From Carya illinoinensis (Eukaryota > Streptophyta > Magnoliopsida > Fagales > Juglandaceae): DNA of 64,000 nt. Shown piece after piece: positions 1 to 12,806 of the stretch. The position numbers and the translations under genes were made by a program. The stretch is from contig NC_056765.1 in NCBI RefSeq assembly GCF_018687715.1, positions 3,410,001-3,474,000 of the forward strand, written 5' to 3'. Each line of letters starts with the position of its first letter. The stretch's first letter is position 1. Below the pieces are notes generated by a model. That model was not told the DNA's origin and did no database searches. It saw nothing but the letters and a program-made list of their open reading frames with translations.

Positions 1-2128
1 GACTTAAACTGAGAGATTGAGAGTGCTTTTGAGGCTTGAATGGGCTTAGGTGTCATCCAAGGGCTACTTTATATAGAGGAGGTGACACACGAAAAGTCGT
101 CAAACTAAGGGTACTATACCTAGCTATATTATAATTGATGGTATTCACAACTTTTTATTCCCTTACTTTGCTCCTTATTTTTTTTTATGAGTTCAGCGGT
201 TATTTTTATGTATTTTTTATGTATTATATTAATGTAATTAATTAAACTAATTATTTTATATTAAAAAAAAGTCATGCAAATAATCACATTAATAAAATAT
301 ATAAAGAAAATATAAAAATAACTGTACATAAAATTTTATTTTATTTATTGGAAGTAGTTCGATCTATGTATGTATAATTTTTCAAAATGAAATTAATTAT
401 ATATATAGCGTACATAACAATCTGGGGTACTTATTATTGACGTTGTTTCAACTCTAAAAATAATCCATTTTTTCATCGATCGAATTCTCTTCTAGCTAGC
501 TTTCATATGATCATATGGTGCATGGGATCACTTACCACATGAGAAAGGGGATCGAGGTATACGTTAAGGACAAATATGTTTGAGAGACGACATGTATGTT
601 AATAATAATATTTTTTACCATGTTTTATGGTATTATCCATCCAATCAGGAATAATTAATTTTGACCAACTTTAGATGTGTTGACCTGATCAGAAAATCCA
701 TGGACATATATATATATATATACCTGCAGGGAAGAAACGCGTTGCTTGCGCAGACATATGTGCAGGTCTGCAAGTAAATCCGGGGTAGAGCTTTTGGTGA
801 ATTCGTGATGCTCTGTTGATGGGAAATATAATCTGTGGTTTTATATGGTCGGCATGCATGCATGCATGACTAGATTCTCCGATATAATTACAACATGCAT
901 TTATATATATATATATATATATATTCGTTTTTTCAACCAAACACGGCCACTTGGTATGGGTATTTATAATATATAGTAATAATACACGGCTGGCCTATAT
1001 TTTGATTGATGACTCTTTTTTTTTTTGTTACTGTCTCTTTGGAACCAAGAGAATTTTAATTACGTAAACAACATGCAGTACTCGGCCATTAATTGCAGGA
1101 GAAAAGCAGGACTACTAGTCATATTATTATTCTATTATTGAGTCAGTCAAAAGGCTCGATCTCAATCATTCGAAGGTAGATAGGTTTAAAAGTTGTAAAC
1201 GAATAATGATATATATATATAGTTTCTAGAATTAATTGACAGTCTGACCTGCATGTATCATGCATTCAAAAACCATGCATGCATTATTTCAAAAACTACA
1301 GACGACGTAGGAGCCAATTAATCTGAAAAAACCAGCCACGTCTCATAACCTCTTAAATTACCAGTTGAATTTTTCTCACATGCATGCATATTGAATTGGA
1401 TGGTCAATGTAATGTATTAATGGTCATGGCAAAATTCCAATTTCCCTTTGATTAACGATTCGTACACCATAGACGCCGGCCTTCTTGTACCATTGGACGA
1501 CGTTTATCATGAATTATTCATGTTTACATATATATGGTACTACTTATTAGTTTATAATTAATTATATCCCATGGTTAATTGGTTTATGACAACCTCGGTC
1601 GACGATCGTCAACCTAGGTGTTTGTTTGTTTGTTTTTTGTTCTCAAACGAGTTAAGTACTTGTGGTTAAACTGTTAATTGCAAATCATTGACTCCTTCCA
1701 ATTAAGCCATTGATAATTCGATCCTTATCTTGAACTGGTTCTTGATTAAGTACTAGTACTACTGTATCAGCCCCCATGCATTTAATATCTATATATATAC
1801 AAATTCTACTTATCATTCTCATGCTACATGCACGTACACCACACACACACACACACACGAATTACATCATTTACTCAACTACAAATTAATTATGCCTTGC
1901 TGCGTACGTACTCCTATATCGATCATTCGTCATTGGTTGTAGATTAAGTGCAAGAAGTTCATGTCTAAGTGCAAAAAAAAACAAATGAAAAAACAAAAAA
2001 GAATGCAACAAAATGAAAACAATTAAGCTCTCAAGTTGTTGTTTGGATTTGAGGATTAATTTAAGTACCGGAAGCAGAGAGATCATATATCATTATAAAA
2101 AAAAAAATATCCATGATATGAACTTGAT
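1..2128. other. AT-rich intergenic DNA
   Basis: I see no gene here. The stretch is AT-rich with stop codons in all frames and short microsatellites: an AT run near 901-924, a CA run near 1841-1858 and GCATGC-type repeats near 853-868. The first 120 bases resemble a promoter or LTR end, with a TATATAGAGGAG stretch near 72-83, but nothing else supports that reading. Confidence 0.6.
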
Positions 2129-2215
2129 CACTACAAGAAAAATGGCCTTATTTTGGTTGCTAATAGTCTTTTCGCCGCTATAAATTGGCCGCAAAAGGCC
2201 ATTTTTCTTGTAGTG
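2129..2215. mobile_element. Miniature CACTA-type (En/Spm) element, 87 bp
   Basis: The element starts CACTACAAGAAAAATGGCC and ends with its inverted copy, GGCCATTTTTCTTGTAGTG. It is flanked by the 3-bp direct repeat GAT at 2126-2128 and 2216-2218. A CACTA start and 3-bp target duplication are the hallmarks of CACTA transposons. It is far too short to encode anything, so it is a non-autonomous fold-back derivative. A relative lies at 3011. Confidence 0.85.
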
Positions 2216-2711
2216 GATGCACAAATAGACATGATATGAATTAGTATATATGACCTATATAATTTATTACTAGTACTCGTATATGATTAAATTATAAGCA
2301 GTAAATTTTATATATAGGATCCATCTAACTGAGGTTCTTTTTAATAAACTTGAGACAGAGCTACTATGTGTGTGGCTACCGACTCTTCTTAAAAAAAAAA
2401 AAAAAGATCCATCTTATTTATATATATTTATCTTTCTCCCATTTAAAACACTCAAATTCGAACAAAAGCTTGAAATTAGAACCTTCTTGATCCGAGGGGT
2501 ATAGCTAGCTAGGCACCCAAGCGTAGGTAATTGATCTATATTTTTTGATAATTTCCTCTATTTATCATTCATTTTGCATATATATATATATGCCTAGCTA
2601 GATTAATCATGTATACGGTCATGGATATGATCATGCATGCATTCGATCTGCCTGAGCTTATATATATATATGATTAAAGTGTAGTACTAACATCGATCTG
2701 AGCTATGATCT

Positions 2712-2748
<37 letters not shown>

Positions 2749-3010
2749 GCAACTCGTACTACTAGTGTTGGTCCAGACTAATTCAATAATTGAATCGTTT
2801 CGCCGAACAACCATATTAATAGTGCTAGCTGCTCCCGCCAATTATATGGCATTAATTACTTCTTGGTTTATTTATTTATTGCATGGCCCTATATGTTTAT
2901 GGATGGAATAAAAAGTAAAACGAATCAGCAAATCATGAATTCATGGCCTCATTCCGACGCAGTCAATGAATCTACCATGCACTACTACTCTTGCATGTAA
3001 TTAATTATTA
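2216..3010. other. AT-rich intergenic DNA
   Basis: No gene is visible. It contains a long AT microsatellite near 2715-2742 and scattered AGCTAGCTA-type short palindromes. Confidence 0.55.
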
Positions 3011-3165
3011 CACTACAAGAAAAATGGACTTTTGTAACCAATTTATAGCAACGAAAATGCTATTTTGGTTGTATTTATAGCAACAAAAAGACTATTAGCA
3101 ACCAAAATAAAAATAGTCTTTTTGTTGCTATAAATTAGTTACAAAAGTCCATTTTTCTTGTATTG
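3011..3165. mobile_element. Miniature CACTA-type (En/Spm) element, 155 bp
   Basis: It begins CACTACAAGAAAAATGGAC and ends GTCCATTTTTCTTGTATTG, the inverse complement with one mismatch. The flanking 3-bp duplication is TTA (3008-3010 and 3166-3168). Internally it is also palindromic: the arm with TATAGCAAC and AAAAAGACTATT reappears inverted, so nearly the whole element can fold into one hairpin. It shares about 19 terminal bases with the element at 2129 but has a different centre. Confidence 0.85.
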
Positions 3166-6059
3166 TTATTGCTTACTTAAGAGGAAATTAATTATATATC
3201 ATGTATATTATATGGTATGGCGCCTAGATTAATTAATTCCAATCTGGCTCAACAGAAAGTACTAATTAATTCTTTGTTCTTAGTTCATCCTGTCTTTCCT
3301 TTATTGGAACAAAGCCTAGCTGCAGACTGATCGATGTGTCGAGTATGTATCCTCATCCTTTTAAGGTGTTAATACTGTAAAAGGATTTGTAAGTGATTAT
3401 ATATAGAAAAAATATATTCATCATAATAATTCTCATCATCTACTCATCATCTTATGATGTGGCATTAGATAATAAGTTTACAAATAAAATATAACAAATA
3501 ATCTTTAATCATCTAATGTCAATTATAGGATAATGGGAGGATGCTGAGAATTAGGATGATGAGTACCATAAAATACAGTTTGGTATAATTTTAAAAAAGA
3601 AAATATCCCTACACGAGTTTTTCTACTTATAAGCCAGCGTGGATGATACATATACTGATGATCTTTACGTACACAATTGACATGACATGATTTAATTTGT
3701 AAGAAATTTAAATCTTTTTTTTTTTTTTTTTTACGAATTAAGTCTTGCCATGTCAACAACGTTCATGGAGGGTGTGCTTTACAGTACACCGGCAGCTTAC
3801 AAAGAGAATTTGCCTTCCTATATATAGCTAATTAATTAGTTAATTCATTTCCTACAAGGCAACATTAATTAGTGGGTATATTAATAGTTGTCTAATGAAT
3901 GAATATTGCAGAGGTTCATGATCTGATTAATTAATTTACATGATCATGATCGGAATTCCTATCCGCTCACTGCATAGAATTTTAAGTATTGATCAACACG
4001 CATACTGCCTTTAGATATGGATGGATATCTAACATCAAAGTTTTTCTTTATTACTAATTAATAAACAAGATTATCTGTTTCGTGCATTTCTGAAGTACTT
4101 GCTATTATATTATATATAACTCATGAAATGCTGCAGGCTGCTGATCTACCTGATTTATCAGTCAATTAACATAGCTTTACCCCAGCATTTAATTACTATT
4201 AAACTACCGATTAGCTAGCTTTTAGGATAATTAGTAATTTAATTTGATATTAATTAGAGATATACTAAATATAATACCAAAATATTCTAACTCTATTAAT
4301 ATATTAATAAAATATTTCACGTGTTAGAATTTGACTCAATATGTACGTCCTAAAAGGAAAAGCCGTATGTGGAGACGATAGACTCGATTGCCATCTCTTT
4401 TCATCAGCTTAAGTTCTTTGGAATACTTTTACCATAATATTGTATAAGAATTTCCATTAAACGACGTCAGTGGTCAAGAAAGAATGTCGAATATGCTAGA
4501 ATTTGGCCGGTCATGGCTAGATCGAACTCAGCATGCATGGCCAGTTCTTCATGATCATCTCATCATGCTGCTTCAAAAGATCATAGATGGATAGAACCTG
4601 TCTTTGTGGACGTTTTCATTACACGTCGGAAAAGAATCACATCACTAAAAAATTGATGAGATCAATCTTGAAACCTTCAGAAAGCCCCATCCTATGCCAC
4701 AATGAAAAGGTCAAACAAATATGTACATGACTAATTGGAGATAATAAAAACCATGCAATTAATTAATAAAATTCAAAGCTAAAAAGAAATTACAAAGAAA
4801 AATCATCAGTTGTAAATGTATGAATTTTATTTAAGTACTTAAAAGATCAGATCAGTTCGAATATCATCAGTAAACGATCAAAGAAAACGATGTTTGAAAA
4901 AATTATGTGTTTACTTACACGTAAATATTAAGGCTAGTGGGAAACCGGCATAGTTGAAGGAACCGTTAATTCAACATTATTATTGGATATCAAATAATAT
5001 TTGCAGTTTTAGAGTGTATAAGAATCGCGCACTGTTTTTAAAAAAGTTAGGAAAATCTGGAACATACATAAGAAATTATATTTCCAATATTGGTGGATTC
5101 CATTTTTTTTTCAAAGGGGGTGCACAGAATTTGCATACCTTAAGACTATATATATGTTCGTAGCATTATATATTAATACTCTTATTATCGTGGAACATAT
5201 CATATAATAATTAGCTATCTAATTTCACTAAAAAATTTGACAAGAATAATTAGCAATTATTCATGTCTATCTGATCAGGTCTGGACTTTGATTGCTAATA
5301 TTATTTATGGCCATTTGATTGTGTGTGAATCTATGCGTAATCCTTTTGTATAGCGAAAATAATAAGCTTGCCAAAAGATAGAACTAGAAAACTAATTAAG
5401 TCATGCTCAATTAAAGCTTAAATTTTTCATAATCTCGATCGGGGTGTGATTTTTATGCCAATTATATAGAGATGGTTAGGTTTTGATTTTTATTTATTTT
5501 TAAATATATACTAAGATCCATTAATTGAAAGAGACATGCATATATACAAGTTACAAGAACTTGAAGTCAATCCAAAATTTTGAGTGATTGATAAAAAAAT
5601 TAAAAATAAAAAAATTGAGATGAATTCTTCTAAATATATAATAAGAATGTCTTGAATTGAAGTAGCTAGAAGAGAAATTTTAGTAACATTTCAGCCTAGT
5701 GGTGGCCGGCCATACGTCACACGGGCAATGGACACCATGAGATGCACTTGGCACTTGGAGGAGCAATATTTAAGGAGATGATCATCTGAACCATTATCAT
5801 ACACATGATTATATATATATATATATATATATATGCTTATGAATGTTAATAGCAAGTGGGACTTCTTGCTTGCCCTATTAATCAATAGGAATGATTGATA
5901 AAGTCTTTTTCTATAAATATTCTAATTACGTTCTTGTCATCTGGTCAAAAGAAACAGCAACACTTTCATTCTTATCTTCTTCTACATATAATTTTCTTTG
6001 GTGTCAAGTTCTCAATATGAAAAATTATATTCATCATCCTCATCTATAGTACCACACAC

Positions 6060-6114
<55 letters not shown>

Positions 6115-7899
6115 TACTTACTAAATGTGTGATGTATGGATGATAAGTAGAAGTAATCAATTAGTTTAGGAAGAATAAAATAAAACAAAAATTAAAAATA
6201 AATATGGTGTATGGGGATAATGAGTAGCAAATTATCTCTCTCAATATATATTGCGTTTTCTTGGAACTCTATCTTGCTAGGATTGCTCTAAACGATATTG
6301 TTTTATATATATATATATATATTATAAAATAAAGATTATAATAAGCATAAATATTCGAACTTGACTCGTTTACTTGCAAACCTTAATAATCCAATAATTT
6401 TTCGATGAGAAATTAATGGAATTAAAATGATTTAGGGGCTATATCGAGTATTTGTTAACAGGTTTAACAATTTGCTAGTCTTCTTTAGGATCGATCGATC
6501 AACTAATAATTAGTTATTAATTTCATTGTACAAGGAATTAAGCATGAAAATGGAAGGCCTATATATATATATATAATTTATAAAGTCAATACTAATTAAG
6601 TCGATTTTAAAATAATTCGGTACATTTTTTCTGAACCAGTCCAAAAATAATATATAGCATGATGATCTATACAATAATTAAGTGGGTTTCATTTTATTTT
6701 TATTTTTTAAATGAATGTGTAAGATTTTATATATATTTTAGAACTGTATCTAATATTATTAGATCTGGTGCATATATAAATATATCTAGTGTTTTTTTAT
6801 AATTAATATTAATAAAAATAACCAAACACTAGTTTAAATTTTAAAAAATGAAGAATTAATTGCTAGCTGAAGTTACTTGCATTTGCAGCTTTGACCCAAA
6901 GACATGCTTGGAGATGGACGTAATCAAAAGAGGGACCATAGATCGCTAAAAGAAAGAAAGAAAGAAAGAAAGAAATAATAATAGGAGCTCAAGTTGATAA
7001 GCATCATCTGCATGCCTTCACATCATCACCATTATGACGAACGTCATGACCTTTAATTTCCTGATTTTGACTCGTATTATTGAATCTAGAGACATAGCTT
7101 TGATCTCGACCATTCAAAACCGTACGAACAAGTGGATGGTATAGACTTATCAACACCTATAACTTGTTGACTTTTGTACAATTTAACGCTTCATGATAAC
7201 TTAATTTCCTTGGTTCGGTATAGCAGCCATAAATGAAAATTTGATCGAGTATCATGACAATTTTATCATTATTAAATAATTTTTTATTATATAATTTTTT
7301 ATCTTATACAATACTGAAATGAGAGTGGAATGAGAGCCTATACCCAGTCATGATATATAACATTATTCCAAAAGTAAACATAATATATATTAATTAATAT
7401 ATAATCTTGTCCATCCATATTATATACATAATTAATGGCTTTAGGTGAATTCAGAGTATAGGTTAAATCTTGCTGTTATGTTGAGGTCGACATATATATA
7501 TAGGGTACTGGATAATTTCTGCTGATTTCATTAGTTTTATGATGACGTTTCATTCTTCTATTAATTCCAAATCCTAACATGTGTGTATGCGTGAAAAGTG
7601 CTACAATCACATATAAATTTTTTTCACAAAATTAAATTTACAAACTTATAATGTGGATGCATGTAATATATTAGATTTACTTTACAATATAATTAATAAT
7701 TTTATAATCGAATATACGTATCATATCAAGTCACGTCAAATTTAATCGCAAAAATCTGTTTATCTTATAGAATCATAAAGTATATCTATATATATATGAA
7801 TATATGTACTTATGTATTAGGGTTCATATATATACACACACTTACTAGGGTTGAGGTAATTACTCTAGCTGTATGACGTCAAAACACTAGGAAGTCACA
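3166..7899. other. AT-rich intergenic DNA with microsatellites and MITE-like fold-backs
   Basis: No gene is supported; the reading frames here are short and do not resemble known proteins. There is a fold-back at about 3424-3565, whose arms share CTCATCATC and an inverted CATTAGAT copy. There are AT runs near 5810-5834 and 6308-6329, and an AAAG tract near 6949-6976. A dispersed repeat at about 6140-6235 reappears inverted near 62285-62400. Confidence 0.5.
6061..6114. repeat. Compound (AC)n(AT)n microsatellite
   Basis: A run of AC dinucleotides passes directly into a run of AT dinucleotides. It lies inside a MITE-like segment (about 6020-6235) whose ends carry related CACACCATACAC and TGGTGTATGG motifs. 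Length polymorphism is expected. Confidence 0.85.
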
Positions 7900-7907
7900 A
7901 AACCAGC

Positions 7908-8751
7908 TAGAGCTGTAATTGAGCCGAGCCGAGCCGAGTTTTGGTTTGTCGAGCCGAAATACTCGAGCTCGAAATTTTTTTTAATTCTTTATTCGAATTC
8001 GACTCGATAAGCTAAAATCTCAACTCGAGCTCGAGTTTAAACTCGTCCCACAAACGAGTTCGAGTCGAGTTCGAGCTCGAGTTTGAATTATTATTTTTTG
8101 AATAAGATTTAATAATTAATAAATTAAATAAATAAATAAATAAGAACTAATATTGAATTTATACAACTAACAAGTAGAACCTCTATTAAATTATAAAATT
8201 TTAAAAAATTTATAAATAATTAATATCTAACTAGTTGATATTTATCCAAAATAATAATATATTATATGCCTACATATATTATTAATACTTACACTTAATA
8301 TAATAGAATATATCTATTTCATATATGGTTCCCACATTGTATATGAAATTTTTAAATTTTATCAACTAATTATTATACAAATTATAAAATATACCTATGA
8401 AGTATATTTACTATATAAACATAAATAATTAGAATATATATTATATATTTAATTATAAAAATGGTATGCTTATATTATTAGCTAATACATATATACATGT
8501 ATAGGTGTATATATATTTATCAATATATGAATGAGTTTTAATCGAGTTAAGCTAACGAGTCGACTCGAGCATAAACGAGCGAGCCTAAACGAACCTTAGT
8601 CGAGTTGAGTCGAGTTTTGTCGAGTATGTGTCATTTACAAATCGAGCGAGCATCTGCTTTAACGAACGAGCTTTTTTTTTTTTCACGAGTCGAATTCGAT
8701 TCGAGTTTAACTGAGCGAGCTATCGAACAGACTAGTTCATTTATAGCCCTA
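7908..8751. mobile_element. hAT-type MITE, 844 bp, with GAGCC/CGAGC-rich ends
   Basis: The 8-bp direct repeat AAACCAGC flanks the element exactly (7900-7907 and 8752-8759), the target duplication size of hAT transposons. The ends are imperfect inverted repeats: TAGAGCTGTAATTGAGCC on the left, and ATTTATAGCCCTA on the right, whose complement reads TAGGGCTATAAAT. Both subterminal regions (about 7920-8090 and 8530-8720) are packed with short GAGCCGAG, CTCGAGCTCG and CGAGTCGAG motifs, while the middle is AT-rich and non-coding. No transposase is present, so it is non-autonomous. Confidence 0.85.
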
Positions 8752-8759
8752 AAACCAGC

Positions 8760-9849
8760 TGTAGTACTTGCTGGAAAATACCATGTTATACGTACAACGT
8801 GGTGTAATAATATTGTATTAATGATCACTTTTCTAGTTGTTGTACATATACATTGTTGAAGTATATGACTTATAGAGTGAAAGGAAGTAAATGCCGGAGC
8901 GAGCGGAGTGGCATGGTATCTGCCTTTCAGGATTGATACATTATTTGTGACGCTGAGGTTAGCGTGCGGGGCAACACCATTGCAGTATGGTACGTGGGGT
9001 ATTTTTATAATTTTTTTAAATAAGTTCATACATTTAGGGTTAATATACACATTATATAACCCTACTTGACTAATAGTTAATTTTGCGTTGCTTGCTCTTT
9101 GTAGATATAGACACATCACCGAATCACGTTAAATTTTTGTATAAATTTCTATTATTTTTCTATTTTAATTATTCCCTATAATTCATTAGTAATTACTGCA
9201 CGTTTTACAATATATATATATATATATATGCAGTCGATAGCTGCATGTTCAAATCTAAAACGGGAAACCGATCATCAATATTCATTGAACGTTAATTGAT
9301 ATACTAGTGTTGGATAGAAGCCAACACGTTCCCATATAACATTGCCAAATCACCCAGCCAAATCTCACTCCCCTTACGTTTTTTTTGTATATATAATAAG
9401 AATCACCCGGCTATATGTATATATATGGAGCAATGTTACATATAATATTTCTTATTTGGAGACTGCAATATAGGCATAGATAATTTTATCTTTAAAATTT
9501 TTTAAAATTACTAAAATATCTCTATTAAAATGATATTTTTTCTCTTTTAATAAAAGGCTTGCACATGAAATCTTCACTTGAGGATTGTAAATAGAATTCT
9601 CACATATATGTACTTCAATTAACAATGTACTTCTTAATGACACGCGCGTACGTTTTTCTATCTGTTGTACATGTCGCCAATAATATTAATGCATGCATAT
9701 AAACCTACATATACACAGTCTGTCAACCTTAATGACACTTGTCCGCAACTTCGCTTCCTTCATGTATAAAATAACCGAACCAGCACATGATTTTGCCCAC
9801 ATTCTATCTATATGGCCACAATGTCCAGGCCAGAGGTAGTACTTGTAAC
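8760..9849. other. Region upstream of the pectinesterase pseudogene
   Basis: No gene is recognised. A less AT-rich patch at about 8870-9000 stands out from its surroundings without matching anything I know. An AT run lies near 9211-9230. A TATA-like stretch (TGTATAAAATAACC) near 9763 lies about 85 bp before the pectinesterase start at 9850 and could be its core promoter. Confidence 0.4.
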
Positions 9850-10392
9850 ATGGCCACCACCTTTCTTCTCCTAATTCTAGCCATGGCCGCCATTATCTCT
9901 TGCCTCCAATTAGAACTAGATCAGGCACTACTGTTGCAAATGGCTCAAACCCAGGTTCTGCAATCTAAGAATTTTTGGGTCCAGACCTCTCTCGGACGAG
10001 TACTGCATGGGTCAAAAGTTGCCAATTGGAAAAACCATGTAAGGGGTGGGTCTTTTAATGACTGTGCCAGGCTCTATGATGAGAGCGAGTCCCTGCTTTC
10101 TCGCTTGCTCCCTGATCACGATGAGAGCCATTACACAGAAGATGATGCTCGCACTTGGCTAAGTGGCGTGCTGGCGAACCATAGGAGTTGCTTGGATGGA
10201 TTGGATCATCATGAGAAGGCCGGTTTTATTGATCAGGCTGATCATCATGATCATGTGGTGGCAAAAAATCTTACCACTTTACTAATTAATCTTACCACTT
10301 TACTAATTAGTGAAGCTCTTGCTAAATTGTATGTGATCAGTCAAAGTATATGTACGGGTAGGACAGGTGGTAAGTGGCTAGCTAGCTATTAG
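9850..10392 (+). pseudogene. Pectinesterase pseudogene, exon 1 (signal peptide and inhibitor domain)
   Basis: The favoured start is the ATG at 9850, because it opens a hydrophobic signal peptide (MATTFLLLILAMAAIISC); an in-frame ATG at 9787 would put 21 non-signal residues in front. The following sequence matches the PMEI-like pro-domain of type I pectin methylesterases, with DCARLYDESESLLSRLL, then DDARTWLSGVLANHRSCLDGL minus its last residue, then VAKNLTTLL. A 21-bp unit is duplicated in frame at 10267-10287 and 10288-10308, repeating NLTTLLI. The exon probably ends at a donor near 10365-10372 (CAGGTGGTAAG) before the frame stops at 10392. The catalytic part is in exon 2 beyond the Copia-A insertion. 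The exon itself is open; the gene is a pseudogene because of exon 2. Confidence 0.75.
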
Positions 10393-10791
10393 TTTAAATT
10401 TATTTATTTATTTTTTTAAAATTTTGTTACTTTCAGTCACATGTTCGATTTATAGCAAGTGGTGGTCTTTAACATGGTTGATATATAAAGCTGCGACAAT
10501 TAACACGTCATGTCTATAAAATATACACCAATTGCACTGTCTTAAAATTGAACATCACCAAATATATACCAATGCAGTACAGAAAAAATTTAAAGAAAAT
10601 GAAAAGTTGGAGGAGAGAGAAAAATAGTCATTGGGTGAGAGAGAGAAAAAAGTAGTAAAATAAAATATAAAGGTGAATAGTAAATATGAAAATATGTAAA
10701 AACATTGTTCATAGTAAGCAAAAAATTAATTTACATATGATTAATCCAATGCAGTTGAAAAAGTGGAATTGTTAGCTAATATATGTGTTTG
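10393..10791. other. Remaining intron of the pectinesterase pseudogene, 5' part
   Basis: This is AT-rich non-coding sequence between the exon 1 donor and the left LTR of Copia-A. The last five bases (GTTTG, 10787-10791) are the target duplication of Copia-A. A GAGAGAGA stretch near 10610-10650 is the only notable motif. Confidence 0.5.
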
Positions 10792-11221
10792 TGTTAGAAA
10801 GTACAATGGAAAACTACCTCAAACTTAACTTATAAAGTTGCTCCACGAGTTTCTCCAGATTAACAAATTCCTAACGTTTTCTCTTAATGAAAAAGTGCAC
10901 TATGTAGTATAAAACTAGAGTGACACTTAACAAATCTACAATCTAAATACTTATTTCAAGAGAATAAAAAGAGAGAGATTTTACTGTACAGGTGAAAAAC
11001 AAGAACCAATGAGGGGGGCTATATATAGCCCACCCTACACAGTTGGCCTCAAAGGCCAACCATTACTCTGAAGGTAATGCATGGCTTTAAAGCCATGAGT
11101 TTACAAGCCGGGTAACGGCTATGCGTTTACATGCCGCAGCTTGTAACGGTCATGTGTTACTTGTGCTTGTAACGCACAAGAGGGGAGGGGTCTGCCCACA
11201 TGGGTGCCCCTCCATCCAACA
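10792..11221 (-). repeat. Copia-A LTR, left copy (3' LTR of the element)
   Basis: 430 bp, starting TGTTAGAAAG and ending CCATCCAACA on the plus strand, so it has TG...CA termini. It aligns along its whole length with 18143-18544 but with many substitutions and small indels. The polypurine tract adjoins it at 11222-11233. Confidence 0.9.
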
Positions 11222-12300
11222 TCTCCCACTTGCACACAGTGAGCATGATGCCATGTCTTCATGTTTCTAATGTTCTCAATCTTGTTCACATAAATAAATA
11301 GACCATGCGACTACCAAGCACATCTTAAAAAAAATGGGAGTACTTACACCTAATCTCTCCCAGAGAAGACCAACATAGTAACATCTCTAAAGTGTCTAGT
11401 CATGTCCTAAACTCATTCAATCGCATCAAATCAAACACTTTTTAACCCTCTTGAATTCAGAAAACTTATAACAATGCTTGACTACCTCCAAATCATTTCA
11501 ATATGTTCACAACTTTAGTCACTATCATTATGTAGCGTCATAATTTGACGTCAGCAAACACTATCAAAAATGCGATATCAAAAAATCTACCATTTGCACT
11601 CATATCATTCAACTTTGGTCGAACCATTTTCCCAACAATGCATTTTTAGACTGTATTAATCATGGCCATAGACAACATGCCAAATTAAGTAGTAGACATT
11701 ACAACCTTCATCTCATGACATAGTCAAAAGTAAATGACACTTAAAAAAATGAGACCACACAGTGAGAAAGAGGGAAACCATTTACTCACTTACTCATTTG
11801 GTCGAACAAGCACATGTAGTATGAAACACATGCTACGGTGGATTTCTCTTTCTCAAAGAGCATATGTCTATATCAACACCGTACAGATCTTAGTCTAGTC
11901 GCTCTTTAAGCTTCTAATCTGAGTTCTTCCATTTGCTTGCCTCTAAGGCGTGAAAGAGGATCTCACATCTGACTAACCACAGGCTACATATGTTATGGGG
12001 TAACCCGTGCATAGTCCTCTCATTAGACATCATCTTGGCTCCCACTAAGACGACATATCTTTGTGTCAACTAAGTTATCCCTTTGGACAAGTATCTAAGA
12101 ACACAATGTCTCGTCTCTACTTGCTTCTCAAGCGTTAGAGACGATCGCTCGTGTAAGTGAGCCGATCTAAACCTGTTGACATATCTTGTGTGTATTAGAA
12201 AAACAATATGATAAAGACAGGAACTGAATTATATTGTATTAATATCCCAAAGGAAAGGTTACATCTCAATATCATTTGAAATATAAATTACATTTACAGT

Positions 12301-12806
12301 TTACGTAGTCCTAGATTCAGTTCCTACATTTACACAAATTACATTTGAAACATCTCTTGCTATAGGTTTCATTAAGGGATCAGCAACCATGAGACTCGTA
12401 GAGAGGTGTTTCAAAAACACTTCCTTTTGCGCTACCATGTCTCTGATATAGTGATATTTGATATATATGTATTTGGTTCTTCCATGGTACTTAGAGTCCT
12501 TAGCATATGCGAGAGTAACCATGCTATCGCAGAATATTGTTACCGAATCTGAAGTATTCGTGCTAATTTCTAAATGCTTAAGGAACCTCCGTAACCAAAC
12601 AGCTTCTTGAACTGCTGCAGAACAAGCTATGTATTCTGCCTCCATGGTGGATAAAGTTATACAGAGTTGTTTCTTGCTGTTTCATGTAATGATGTCATTG
12701 TTGAGCAGAAATACATACCCAGTGGTTGATTTACGCTCATCTAGGTCACTGTCCCAGTCTGTATCACTGTAACCTCTTAGCTGCAAATCTGAACCTTGAT
12801 AGCATA
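12301..12806 (-). pseudogene. Copia-A RNase H domain fragment
   Basis: Minus-strand reading gives the copia RNase H signature: a segment with YSDTDWDSDLDERKSTTGY upstream, then MEAEYIACSAAVQEAVWLR, an FCDS motif and HGRTKYIYIKYHYIRD. This domain would degrade the RNA strand during reverse transcription. An in-frame TGA at 12682-12684 sits where the family has Trp (ITW before NSKK), so it is broken. The 5' side is cut at 12806 by the inserted LTR fragment, and no reverse transcriptase or integrase remains. Confidence 0.85.

Noticed and set aside
8631..9119. 162-residue minus-strand frame across the hAT MITE edge
   Set aside because: It spans the MITE right end and its flank, has no recognisable domain and arises from low-complexity motifs.
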